DNA from: JAJEEA01 sp965243615
Lineage (GTDB): Bacteria > Acidobacteriota > Vicinamibacteria > Vicinamibacterales > UBA8438
Direction of reading: 5' to 3'
Assembly (NCBI GenBank): GCA_965243615.1
Contig: CBDEVO010000003.1
Coordinates: forward strand, 5,394,001-5,458,000
DNA length: 64,000 nt
In this document: positions 9,480 to 17,704 of the stretch, one piece after another
Layout: every line of letters starts with the position of its first letter
Position numbering within the stretch: the first letter of the stretch is position 1
Notes under the pieces: generated by a model
The model's database searches: none
What the model was told of the DNA's origin: nothing
What the model saw: only the letters and a program-made list of their open reading frames with translations
Position numbers and translations under genes: made by a program

Positions 9480-10810
9480 GTCGATACACGCTCGCGCTAC
9501 TGCTCGCCGTGATCCTGTGCGCACCCGCCGCCGCCCAGGATCGATGGCCCCAGTTCCGGGGACCCGGCGCCCGTGGCGTCTCCGGGGCTTCCGGCCTGCC
9601 CACGAGCTGGAGCACCACCGAGAACGTCGCCTGGGTCGCCGACCTGCCGGGCCTCGGCTGGAGCTCGCCGGTCGTCTGGGACGACACCGTCTACGTCACG
9701 ACCGTCGTCAGCGCCGGAGCAGTCGAAGAGCCCCTGGGCGGCCTCTATCGCGGGCGCGAGACATGGGCCCCCTCGACGGCCGAGCACCGGTGGCTCGTCT
9801 ATGCGCTCGACGCCGGCACCGGGGCCGTGCGGTGGGAGCGCGAGGTGCACCGCGGCGCGCCGGCCGGCGGCTACCACATGAAGAACACCCTGGCGACGGA
9901 GACGCCGGTGACCGACGGCGACTCGCTGTTCGTCTACTTCGGCAACCTCGGCGTCTTCTCGCTCGACGCGGCGGACGGCGGGCTGCGCTGGTCGCGCGAC
10001 GTCGAGCCCGCGGCCACCCGCCTGGAGTGGGGCACGGCCGCGTCGCCGGTGCTCCACGACGGCCGCGTCTACATCGTGAACGACAACGACGAGCAGTCGT
10101 ACCTGCTCGCCCTCGCGGCGGAGACCGGCAACGAGATCTGGCGCGTACCGCGCGACGAAGGCACCAACTGGTCGACCCCCTTCGTGTGGGAGAACGAGCT
10201 GAGGACCGAGATCGTCACCACCGGGACCGACCGCGTGCGCTCCTACGGCCTCAACGGCGACCTGCTGTGGGAGCTCGCCGGCATGTCGTCCATCACCGTT
10301 CCCACCCCCTTCGCCGAGTTCGGCCTGCTCTATCTCGGCTCGGGGTACCTCGGCGACCAGCAGCGACCCGTCTACGCCATCCGCCCCGGCGCCAGCGGCG
10401 ACATCTCGCTGCAGGGGTCCGAGACCGCCAACGAGTTCATCGCGTGGTCGCAGCCGCAGGCCGCGCCCTACAACCCGTCGCAGATCCTCTACGGCGACGT
10501 CCTGTACACGCTCCTCGACCGGGGGTTCTTCACCGCCCACGACGCGCGGACGGGCGAGGAGGTCTACTCCCGACGGCGGATCGCCGTCGGCGCGGCGTTC
10601 ACCGCATCACCCTGGGCCTACGACGACAGGATCTTCGCGCTGAGCGAGGACGGCGACACCTACGTGATCCGCGCCGGCGGGACGTTCGAGGTCGTCGGTC
10701 GCAACCCCCTCGGCGAGTTCACGATGGCCACCCCGGCCATCGCCCACGGCAGCCTGTTCATCCGGACGCGGTCGAAGCTATACCGTATTGGCGGGGCCGC
10801 GGCCCGGTGA
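9476..10810 (+). CDS. Secreted PQQ-type beta-propeller repeat protein
   Basis: A protein of 444 residues with a signal peptide (LALLLAVILCAPAAAQ). It begins DRWPQFRGPGARGVSG, the usual opening of outer-membrane-assembly-like PQQ propellers, followed by repeated blades of the type VYALDAGTGAVRWER and ETGNEIWRV. No quinoprotein dehydrogenase cysteine pair or haem motif is seen, so it is more likely a structural propeller than a dehydrogenase. The start codon overlaps the preceding stop (ATGA), which places it last in the DUF3604-to-propeller run. Confidence 0.85.
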   Translation: MSRYTLALLLAVILCAPAAAQDRWPQFRGPGARGVSGASGLPTSWSTTENVAWVADLPGLGWSSPVVWDDTVYVTTVVSAGAVEEPLGGLYRGRETWAPSTAEHRWLVYALDAGTGAVRWEREVHRGAPAGGYHMKNTLATETPVTDGDSLFVYFGNLGVFSLDAADGGLRWSRDVEPAATRLEWGTAASPVLHDGRVYIVNDNDEQSYLLALAAETGNEIWRVPRDEGTNWSTPFVWENELRTEIVTTGTDRVRSYGLNGDLLWELAGMSSITVPTPFAEFGLLYLGSGYLGDQQRPVYAIRPGASGDISLQGSETANEFIAWSQPQAAPYNPSQILYGDVLYTLLDRGFFTAHDARTGEEVYSRRRIAVGAAFTASPWAYDDRIFALSEDGDTYVIRAGGTFEVVGRNPLGEFTMATPAIAHGSLFIRTRSKLYRIGGAAAR

Positions 10811-11015
10811 CCGCGGGCGGGCGCGGGAGACCATCTGAACGAACTCGAGAAGATGGCGCTTGGTGACGACGCGTGCAGCCTGCTCCGGGCTCCGCCGCCT
10901 CTGTAGGCCCGGCAGAACGGATCCGCTGATGGTCGTCACCCGGGCGGCCGGCTTCTTCAGACTGGCCGCGTTGGTGGGGGTGCGTCGCATGGTCCTGCTC
11001 GCTGGTCTCGTCCGT

Positions 11016-11360
11016 TCACGGCGCCGGAGCTTGGGGCTCGCCGCTTCCGGTTTCCTCGGCCGCCAGCGCCCGCACGACCGATTCCGGGTCGCGGTCGATC
11101 ACGGTCAGCAGCACGCGGGCGGCCCGGTCCGGCACTCGGCGGCCCTGTTCCCACTCCTGCACCGCCCGCACGTCGAGGCCGAAACGGTCCGCGAACTTCT
11201 GCCGGCTCAGCTTCAGCCGCTTCCGAAGGGCAACGACCCAGTCGGCGGCGGCGGGTTCCACGATTCGGCCGGGCAGCGCCGCCTCGCCGCGCACATGGGC
11301 GACGACCTCTCCCAGCGCCGCTTCGATTTCCCGTCCGATCCCGGTGCGGTCCGTGGTCAT
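11016..11360 (-). CDS. HigA-like antitoxin, XRE-type helix-turn-helix
   Basis: A protein of 114 residues with a helical N-terminal half and a C-terminal helix-turn-helix (RKRLKLSRQKFADRFGLD...VQEWEQGRRVPD), typical of HigA/NadS antitoxins. The ATG at 11360 overlaps the stop of the upstream toxin gene by 4 bp. Toxin-before-antitoxin order and this overlap are usual for HigBA systems. It should bind the toxin and repress its own promoter; I did not find a convincing operator. Confidence 0.85.
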   Translation of the reverse strand: MTTDRTGIGREIEAALGEVVAHVRGEAALPGRIVEPAAADWVVALRKRLKLSRQKFADRFGLDVRAVQEWEQGRRVPDRAARVLLTVIDRDPESVVRALAAEETGSGEPQAPAP

Positions 11361-11707
11361 CGTCTCCGCCTTTCCCGTTCGATGTCGGCTACCAGCCGCG
11401 CCAGCGCCTTTCTGTCCGCCGCAGTCAGATCGTCGCGATCCGCCTTCGCGTAAGCCGTCAGCATGTAGACGATCCCCGGAGCCCCACACCAGAAGTAGAT
11501 CGCGCGAATGCCGCCCCGCTTCCCCCGGCCGGAGCCGGACCAGCGCAACTTGCGGATGCCGCCCGTTCCTCGGACCACCGGTGCCGCATCGGGAGCGGCG
11601 ACGATCGACGCCTCCATCTCCCTGCGGGCGTCCTCCGAGAGCAGCTTGCGAATGGCGCGTTCATAGGGACGGGTGAAGTAAAGGTGCCTCTGGCCTACGG
11701 CTATCAT
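11357..11707 (-). CDS. HigB/RelE-like toxin
   Basis: A protein of 116 residues from ATG 11707; a TTG at 11731 would add eight residues. The RelE-like core is seen in LYFTRPYERAIRKLL near the start and KLRWSGSGRGKRGGIRAIYFW in the middle, ending YMLTAYAKADRDDLTAADRK. Such proteins are ribosome-dependent mRNA endonucleases. It is paired with the antitoxin gene immediately downstream by an ATGA overlap. The length is normal and no catalytic loss is obvious. Confidence 0.85.
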   Translation of the reverse strand: MIAVGQRHLYFTRPYERAIRKLLSEDARREMEASIVAAPDAAPVVRGTGGIRKLRWSGSGRGKRGGIRAIYFWCGAPGIVYMLTAYAKADRDDLTAADRKALARLVADIERERRRR

Positions 11708-11803
11708 GCGGCATTGCCGCACAGCCGGCAACCTTCGGCCTCGGCACGACGCGCCACCTGTTCCGACCGTTGCCCCGATCCCGACAAACCGCGCGCCGTC
11801 GTG

Positions 11804-13237
11804 TCATCCCGAGGCGATCGCCAGAATGTCGGCCGCCTCCTCCGCCAGATCCCTCACGCACGCGTCCATGTGATGTACACGGGTGCGGAAGCTGAGAACG
11901 CATACCCGCGCCAGGAACCTCCCCCCCACGACCGCGCCGGACAGCATCACGCGGTTGCGCAGATTCACGCGCTCGACCAGCCGCTCGGTTGCCTGGTTTT
12001 CCTCCGCGAGGCTCGAGCCGGGCCAGCGGACATGGAACGCGAACAGCGACAACTGCGGCGGTGCCGTCATCACGATGCCCGGCACCGCGGCCACGCGCGC
12101 CGCCGCCTCGACCGCGAGGGCCCGCTTCTCGGCCAGGGCGGCGCGGAACCGTGCGGCGCCGTACAGCTTCACGCAGAGCCAGACGCGCAGGCCCGGGAAC
12201 CCGCGCGACAGCTCGGGCCCGTACACGTGCGGGTCGTACTCGTCGTCGTCGGTCCGGCCGGGCAGGTAGCTCGCGGTGGCCTCGTGCGCCCGGCGAAGCG
12301 CGGCGCCGTCGCGCACGAGCAGGGCCCCGGTGCCGTACGGCAGGAACAGGCCCTTGTGGGGATCGAGGGTGAGGGAATCGGCCCGCGAGAGCCCCGGCAT
12401 GAGGTCCCGGAGCTCCGGACACAGGTGGAAGAATGCCCCGTAGGCGCCGTCCACGTGGTGCCAGAGCCCTTCGCGGGCGCACAGGTCGGCGATGGCGTTC
12501 AGCGGATCGACGGCGCCCGTGTTCGTGGTGCCGGCCGCCGAGGCGACGCAGAACGGCCGGAGGCCGGCCCGGCGGTCCGCGGCGATCAGGTCGGCCAGGG
12601 CGTCCACGTCCATCCGGAACCGCTCGTCGACGGGGACCGCCCTGATTCGGTCCGGCATGATGCCGGCCAGCCGGGCGGACTTGCTCATCGAGTGGTGCAT
12701 CTGCGTCGACCCGTACAGCACCCCGGGGCGGATGTCGGCACCGAGATGCCGCTCGCGCGCGCACACCACCGCGTTGAAGTGCGCCATCGACCCGCCGGTC
12801 GTGAACAGCCCGCGGGCCTCGGCCGGAAAGTCCATCCATTCGCGCAGCCAGTCGAGCGCGTTGGCCTCGAGCTGCACGAGCGCCGGCGCGGCCAGCCTCA
12901 CGCCCGTGTAGCGGTTGACCACGCCGGCGATCAGGTCCGCGAGCCCGGCGGGATAGAGCCCGCCGCCCGGAATGTACGCGAGATAGCCGGGCCCCGACGA
13001 CGTGAACGACCGCGGCACCCACTCGGCGAGCAGCCGGTCGAGCAGCGGCTCGTACTCGACGCCCTGTTCGGGCGCGGGCTCGCGGAGGCGGCGGCAGAGA
13101 TCGGCGGCGTCCACGTCGCCCTGCGCGGGCTGCGTCTCGAGGCTCAGGACGTGGTCGACGAGCCGCTCGACGGTGGCGTGCCCCATGCGCCGCATCTCGT
13201 CGGCGGCGAACTCGAGGTCGGCAGCGTCCGCGGTCAT
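11804..13237 (-). CDS. Group II PLP-dependent amino acid decarboxylase
   Basis: A protein of 477 residues, the normal length for the aromatic-L-amino-acid/glutamate decarboxylase group. The PLP lysine is in LTLDPHKGLF (about K295), and the aspartate that holds the pyridine ring is in HVDGAYG (about D263). The N-terminal motif RSFTSSGPGYLAYIPGGG is typical of this subgroup. I chose ATG 13237 (MTADAADLEF); an upstream in-frame ATG at 13270 would add 11 poorly conserved residues. The amino acid used cannot be told from sequence. A frameshifted copy of residues about 72-142 lies at 14617-14862 on the same strand, on the other side of the AbiE locus. Confidence 0.9.
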   Translation of the reverse strand: MTADAADLEFAADEMRRMGHATVERLVDHVLSLETQPAQGDVDAADLCRRLREPAPEQGVEYEPLLDRLLAEWVPRSFTSSGPGYLAYIPGGGLYPAGLADLIAGVVNRYTGVRLAAPALVQLEANALDWLREWMDFPAEARGLFTTGGSMAHFNAVVCARERHLGADIRPGVLYGSTQMHHSMSKSARLAGIMPDRIRAVPVDERFRMDVDALADLIAADRRAGLRPFCVASAAGTTNTGAVDPLNAIADLCAREGLWHHVDGAYGAFFHLCPELRDLMPGLSRADSLTLDPHKGLFLPYGTGALLVRDGAALRRAHEATASYLPGRTDDDEYDPHVYGPELSRGFPGLRVWLCVKLYGAARFRAALAEKRALAVEAAARVAAVPGIVMTAPPQLSLFAFHVRWPGSSLAEENQATERLVERVNLRNRVMLSGAVVGGRFLARVCVLSFRTRVHHMDACVRDLAEEAADILAIASG

Positions 13238-13310
13238 GGTCGGCGGTGTTCTTGAGACGAACGCCCGCATCCTCCGTCGGGCGCTGGTACATGTCGTGGT
13301 TGAAATTCTC

Positions 13311-13715
13311 TCACCATCGAATATCGAACCTCTGCTTCATCGCCGCCGTCCTTCCCCAGGGCTCACCGAGAAGCCGATCGACAAGGGTCGTGAACACCAG
13401 GCGAAACGCCTCGGCCGTCGCCTCCTCCGTCAGAGCTTCCGCCCCAGCGGCCGGCAGCAATGGGCGCACATCCAGCAAGAGGCGCGGATTGGCCAACTTC
13501 GCGAACATGCGAGCCTGGGCCTGCGCCCGCGAGACGGCCTGGCCGGAAAGGGTCAGGTACCGCCCGAACACCTCGACGATGCGGCCGACTTCGAGACCCT
13601 CGAAGACCTCGAGCGCGTGCGCAAGGTCGTAGAGATCGCGCCCCCGGTCACGCTGCAGCAGCGCCCGCAGCTTGGTCGCCAGCATTTCCTCCCGCGACGA
13701 TGTTCTGCGCGGGGA
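13311..13715 (-). pseudogene. AbiEii toxin remnant (C-terminal half only)
   Basis: The frame encodes about 124-134 residues that match the helical C-terminal half of AbiEii/AbiGii nucleotidyltransferase toxins (REEMLATKLRALLQRDRGRDLYDL, then a helical tail). The N-terminal nucleotidyltransferase half, with its GGTS and DxD-type motifs, is missing. The frame is the same as that of the AbiEi gene upstream and is separated from it only by the AbiEi stop codon (TGA 13716-13718), then ten codons to ATG 13685. A full toxin is about 250-300 residues, so about half has been lost by deletion. The product is probably not toxic. Confidence 0.7.
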
Positions 13716-14543
13716 TCATTCATCGGGCTCCGGCACGCGCCGGGCGACGACGCGCCATCGCGAATCGCGCCGTTGCGGTTCAAGGGCGAAGTCGGGGTCC
13801 CGCACCTCCCGCCGGTCGAGCTCCGTCCACGGCAACGATCCCCGCGCCCGCAACGACTCCAGCATGGACCCCGTCAGGGCGTCGTGACCGAGATGCTCCA
13901 GCAGGTGCCCCAGGCGCTGCACGACCGGCCGTTCCACCAACGCCGAGAGCGTGGCGAGTTGCTCGGGTTCGATCTTCTGACCGAGATCGGACAGGACCGT
14001 GGCGACACTGTCGATGCCGCCGGACGCTTGCGGATAGCGCAGCAGATCGAGAGCCGTCAGCGCGGCCGAAGAGATCCTCATCGCGCCGGTATCGGTCTTG
14101 CGGCCCTCGGTTCCCGCCGTCACGGCTTCCATGTCCTTGCGGAAGTAGAAGACGAGCAGATTGCGGCCGGCGCGGATCTGCGGCAGGCGCTTGTCCGAAA
14201 CGACCTGGAACTCCATGACGGCCTGATGCGTCGCACCGTGGAGCTCCGCGGCTTTCAGCAGCCCAACGTAGTAGGCATGGCCTTCATGGCGCATGAGCGC
14301 GTCGATGTACCAGGCCGGCGGCGGTCCCCCCCAGGACCCGTATTGCGGCGGCACGACCACGTAGAATCCCCGCCGCGGATTCAGCAGCGCCCCGCGGCGC
14401 TGCAGCCGCTCGGCGGCATCCAGGAACGCGCCACGTCCGACGCCGAGAACCTGTCCGGCCTCCTCGGCGGTGAATACCGTCCGGCCCGCGGAGAGCAACC
14501 CGCTGACGTAGCTTGACAACGCGGACCGCCGGTCGTGAACCAT
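13716..14543 (-). CDS. AbiEi family antitoxin (type IV TA, winged-helix regulator)
   Basis: A protein of 275 residues. The N-terminal winged helix is visible as TVFTAEEAGQVLGVGRGAFLDAAERLQRRGAL (residues about 22-53), followed by the antitoxin core with PPAWYIDALMRHEGHAYYVGLL and a C-terminal helical region. AbiEi represses its own promoter and neutralises the AbiEii nucleotidyltransferase without direct contact. Here its partner is reduced to the C-terminal half. A TTGACA-like -35 element and a short inverted repeat lie just upstream. Confidence 0.85.
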   Translation of the reverse strand: MVHDRRSALSSYVSGLLSAGRTVFTAEEAGQVLGVGRGAFLDAAERLQRRGALLNPRRGFYVVVPPQYGSWGGPPPAWYIDALMRHEGHAYYVGLLKAAELHGATHQAVMEFQVVSDKRLPQIRAGRNLLVFYFRKDMEAVTAGTEGRKTDTGAMRISSAALTALDLLRYPQASGGIDSVATVLSDLGQKIEPEQLATLSALVERPVVQRLGHLLEHLGHDALTGSMLESLRARGSLPWTELDRREVRDPDFALEPQRRDSRWRVVARRVPEPDE

Positions 14544-14548
14544 GCTCC

Positions 14549-14577
14549 AGCATCCGCTTCACATACGGATTTGTCAA
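14549..14577 (-). promoter_or_regulatory. Possible promoter/operator of the first AbiE locus
   Basis: On the minus strand a perfect TTGACA lies at 14572-14577. Within the following 20 bases is an inverted repeat ATCCG-N9-CGGAT (14552-14570), about 10 bp from the AbiEi start codon. The -10 element at the right spacing (GATGCT) is poor, so promoter strength is doubtful. Such repeats next to AbiEi genes are usual binding sites for the antitoxin. Confidence 0.4.
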
Positions 14578-14616
14578 CATGATTTACCGCCGCGCCCATT
14601 GGTCGCGCCTCCCGGC

Positions 14617-14862
14617 GGCCGGAAGTCCATCCACTCGCGCCGCCAGTCGAGCGCGTTGGCTCTTGAACTGCACGAGTGCCGGCGCCGCCAGCCGCACCCC
14701 GGTGTAGCGGTCGACACGCCGGCCATGAGGTCGGCCAGCCCCGCGGGAGCAGCCCCCGCCCCGAATGTAAGCGAGATAGCCGAGCCCGACGACGTGAACG
14801 ATCGCGGGACCCCACCGACCGTTTCCCCAAGACGCCAGCTACAGCTCGAGCGGCTCATCCAC
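14617..14862 (-). pseudogene. Frameshifted remnant of the PLP decarboxylase
   Basis: Read on the minus strand in shifting frames, this segment gives VPRSFTSSG, PAGLADLMAGV and ANALDWRREWMDF. The intact decarboxylase at 11804-13237 has VPRSFTSSG, PAGLADLIAGV and ANALDWLREWMDF in the same order. DNA similarity is high by eye to about 12820-13050, with small indels that break the frame at least twice. Only about 70 codons remain. With the AbiE locus it fills most of the space between the decarboxylase and hsdM; the rest of the 14544-15029 gap shows nothing I can name. Confidence 0.7.
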
Positions 14863-15029
14863 GCGCCCGACGTACCCATCGAAGCAGGGGCCGCAAGTCG
14901 CCTGATACCATATCGCCGAACGACCCGTCGCTCCTCGAGACCACCACCGCGCGCGACATCCCCGGCGGCGTTCCGCCCCGACGTCCCGCGGCTTCCGGGA
15001 CTCGATGCCGACGGTCGAGAGATGGAACC

Positions 15030-16520
15030 ATGATCACCGGCGAGCTGAAGTCCAAGGTCGACCGAATCTGGGACACCATGTGGTCGGGCGGCATCTCGAA
15101 CCCGCTGTCCGTCATCGAGCAGCTCACCTACCTGCTCTTCATCAAGCGCCTGGACGAGCTGCACACCCGCGACGAGCACAAGGCCGCCCGCACCGGCCGC
15201 CCCATCGCGCGGCCCTTGTTCACCGCCCGCCAGAACGGGCTCCGCTGGTCGCGTTTCAGGGAGCTGGCGCCGGAGCGGATGTTCGTGACGGTGCGCGACC
15301 GGGTGTTCCCCTTCATCAAGTCGCTGCGTCAGACCGCGGACTCCGACGCGGGATCGACCTACACCCATCACATGAAGGACGCGCTCTTCATGATGCCCAC
15401 GCCCCGCGTGCTGGCCAACGTGGTCGACCAGCTCGACGACATCGACATGGCCGACCGCGACACCAAGGGCGACCTCTACGAGTACATGCTCGGCAAGATC
15501 GCCACCGCCGGCCAGAACGGCCAGTTCCGAACCCCGCGTCACATCATCAGGCTGATGGTGGACATGACCGCGCCCACGCCCGAGGACGTCATCTGCGACC
15601 CCGCCTGCGGCACCGCCGGCTTCCTCGTCGCGGCCTCCGAGCATCTCGTCGAGCACCACGGCGACCGCATCTACAAGAACGCGAAGGCCCGCCGCCGCTT
15701 CAACGAGGGCACCTTTCACGGCTACGACTTCGACCCCACCATGCTGCGCATCGGCAGCATGAACATGCTGCTACACGGCGTCGAGAACCCCGACATCCGC
15801 TACCGCGACTCGCTGGCCCAGACCGAGCTGACAGCAGCCGAGGACGACGCCGAGCGGTACTCCCTCGTCCTCGCCAATCCGCCGTTTGCCGGCAGCCTCG
15901 ACTACGAGTCCACCGCCAAGGACCTGCAGCAGGTCGTCAAGACGAAGAAGACCGAGCTGCTGTTCCTCGCGCTGTTCCTGCGGCTTCTCCAGACCGGCGG
16001 CCGCGCCGCCGTCATCGTGCCCGACGGCGTGCTCTTCGGGTCGAGCAAGGCGCACCGCACCCTGCGCCGGATTCTCGTCGAGGAGCAGAGGCTCGACGCC
16101 GTCGTCTCCATGCCCTCCGGCGTCTTCAAGCCCTACGCCGGCGTCTCCACCGCCATCCTGGTCTTCACCAAGACCAACTCCGGCGGCACGGACGACGTCT
16201 GGTTCTACGACATGCAGGCCGACGGTTACTCCCTCGACGACAAGCGCACGCCGCAGCCGGACCACAGCGACCTCGCCGACATCCTCGCCCGCTGGCGCAA
16301 CCGCAAGGCCGAGGGCAAGCGGTCCAGGACGGATCAGAGTTTCCTCGTGCCCAAGGAAGAGATTGCGGGCAATGAGTACGACCTGTCCATCAACCGCTAC
16401 AAACAGGTCGACTACGAGACGTTGGAGTTCGACCCACCGCTCGTTATCCTGGACCGCTTGGCCGCCCTGGAGAGGGAGATCGCCAGAGGCTCTGCGGAAT
16501 TGAAAGGATTGCTGGGATGA
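15030..16520 (+). CDS. hsdM: Type I restriction-modification system, DNA adenine methyltransferase subunit
   Basis: A protein of 496 residues. The N-terminal helical HsdM domain starts ELKSKVDRIWDTMWSGGISN. The AdoMet site is DPACGTAGFLV (about residue 190) and the catalytic N6-adenine motif is NPPF (about residue 282). ATG 15030 follows GAGAGATGGAACC. The upstream in-frame extension is low-complexity and overlaps the decarboxylase remnant, so I exclude it. The stop overlaps hsdS by 4 bp. HsdM with HsdS methylates the recognition site, and with HsdR forms the restriction complex. Confidence 0.95.
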   Translation: MITGELKSKVDRIWDTMWSGGISNPLSVIEQLTYLLFIKRLDELHTRDEHKAARTGRPIARPLFTARQNGLRWSRFRELAPERMFVTVRDRVFPFIKSLRQTADSDAGSTYTHHMKDALFMMPTPRVLANVVDQLDDIDMADRDTKGDLYEYMLGKIATAGQNGQFRTPRHIIRLMVDMTAPTPEDVICDPACGTAGFLVAASEHLVEHHGDRIYKNAKARRRFNEGTFHGYDFDPTMLRIGSMNMLLHGVENPDIRYRDSLAQTELTAAEDDAERYSLVLANPPFAGSLDYESTAKDLQQVVKTKKTELLFLALFLRLLQTGGRAAVIVPDGVLFGSSKAHRTLRRILVEEQRLDAVVSMPSGVFKPYAGVSTAILVFTKTNSGGTDDVWFYDMQADGYSLDDKRTPQPDHSDLADILARWRNRKAEGKRSRTDQSFLVPKEEIAGNEYDLSINRYKQVDYETLEFDPPLVILDRLAALEREIARGSAELKGLLG

Positions 16521-17698
16521 AGTGGCGGACCGACGCCTTGGACTCGATTGCGATTCTTGATCGTCAGTCTATCCATCCCTCGGAGGCCGACCCAGGAACT
16601 CCATACGTCGGACTTGAACATCTCGACGGTGAGGGTGGAATCAATCGCACTCAGACGGTTGCCTCCGCCGGCCTCAAGAGCAACAAATTCCAGTTTTCCG
16701 ACCGCCACCTCCTATTCGGCAAGCTCCGACCGTACCTGCGAAAGATCGTCAAGCCAGATTTCTCCGGCGTGTGCAGCACGGACATTATCCCCATCCTGCC
16801 AAAGAACCGAGTGTCACGAGACTACTTGTTCTATTTCTTGCGCACTCCGCAGACTGTCAGCTTGGCAACGAGCCGCTGCTCCGGCGTGAACCTCCCTCGG
16901 CTGAGCCCCAAACAGCTCGCTGCCTTCCAGGTCCCCATCCCGCCCCTCGCCGAGCAGAAGCGGATTGCGAGGATTCTGGACGCGGCCGACGCCTTGCGGG
17001 CCAAGCGCCGCGAGGCCCTCGCCCAGCTCGACACCCTCCTCCAATCCACCTTCCTCGACATGTTCGGCGACCCGGTCGCTAATCCAATGGGATGGGAGGT
17101 AAGATCGCTGGGTGACCTAGCCGTCAAGAAACCGAATAACGGGGTCTTCCGAAGAAACCACGAGTACTCTGAGAAGCTCGACTCTGGTTTACCGGTTGTT
17201 TGGGTAGCGGAACTTTTCCGGGGAAACCGCATCGACGTATCCGAGTCCCTACGCCTCGAGGCCACTCAGACCGAGATCGAGAAGTATAGCCTACTGCCGG
17301 GGGATCTCTTGTTTTGTAGGTCATCGCTGAAACTGGACGGCATTGCATTCAACAACGTCTTTTTGGGCAAGCCGGAAGAAGCACTCTTTGAGTGTCACCT
17401 CATTCGGGTTTCGCCGAGGACGGATGTGGTTAACCCGGTGTTCCTCAATCTTCAACTTCGATCAGCGCCGATGCGAGCACTACTGAAGTCAAAATCGAAG
17501 ACAGCGACAATGACGACAATTGACCAGAAGGCGCTGTCGTCTGTGGAGGTGGTGGTGCCTCCGTGCGGCATCCAGAATCACTTCGCCGCCGTTATCGAAT
17601 CCGTCGAACAACAGAAGACCAGCCAGTGGGCCCACCTCGCCGAGCTTGACAACCTCTTCGCCTCCCTGCAATCCCGCGCCTTCCGGGGAGACCTCTGA
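16517..17698 (+). CDS. hsdS: Type I restriction-modification system, specificity subunit
   Basis: A protein of 393 residues with the usual two-half plan: target recognition domain 1 (about 1-130), a conserved helical spacer (PPLAEQKRIARILDAADALR, about 145-190), target recognition domain 2 (about 195-345) and a C-terminal helix. The two recognition domains have visibly lower GC and less biased codons than hsdM and hsdR, as expected for domains that are exchanged between strains. Its start codon overlaps the hsdM stop (ATGA). The target sequence cannot be predicted. Confidence 0.92.
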   Translation: MKWRTDALDSIAILDRQSIHPSEADPGTPYVGLEHLDGEGGINRTQTVASAGLKSNKFQFSDRHLLFGKLRPYLRKIVKPDFSGVCSTDIIPILPKNRVSRDYLFYFLRTPQTVSLATSRCSGVNLPRLSPKQLAAFQVPIPPLAEQKRIARILDAADALRAKRREALAQLDTLLQSTFLDMFGDPVANPMGWEVRSLGDLAVKKPNNGVFRRNHEYSEKLDSGLPVVWVAELFRGNRIDVSESLRLEATQTEIEKYSLLPGDLLFCRSSLKLDGIAFNNVFLGKPEEALFECHLIRVSPRTDVVNPVFLNLQLRSAPMRALLKSKSKTATMTTIDQKALSSVEVVVPPCGIQNHFAAVIESVEQQKTSQWAHLAELDNLFASLQSRAFRGDL

Positions 17699-17704
17699 GC
17701 CACC

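Noticed and set aside
10811..11015. Gap after the first propeller gene, with short frames on both strands
   Set aside because: No start with a ribosome binding site and no recognisable peptide; left as non-coding.
14676..15029. In-frame upstream extension of hsdM
   Set aside because: HsdM proteins start near ELKSKVDRIWD; the extension overlaps the decarboxylase remnant and is low-complexity.
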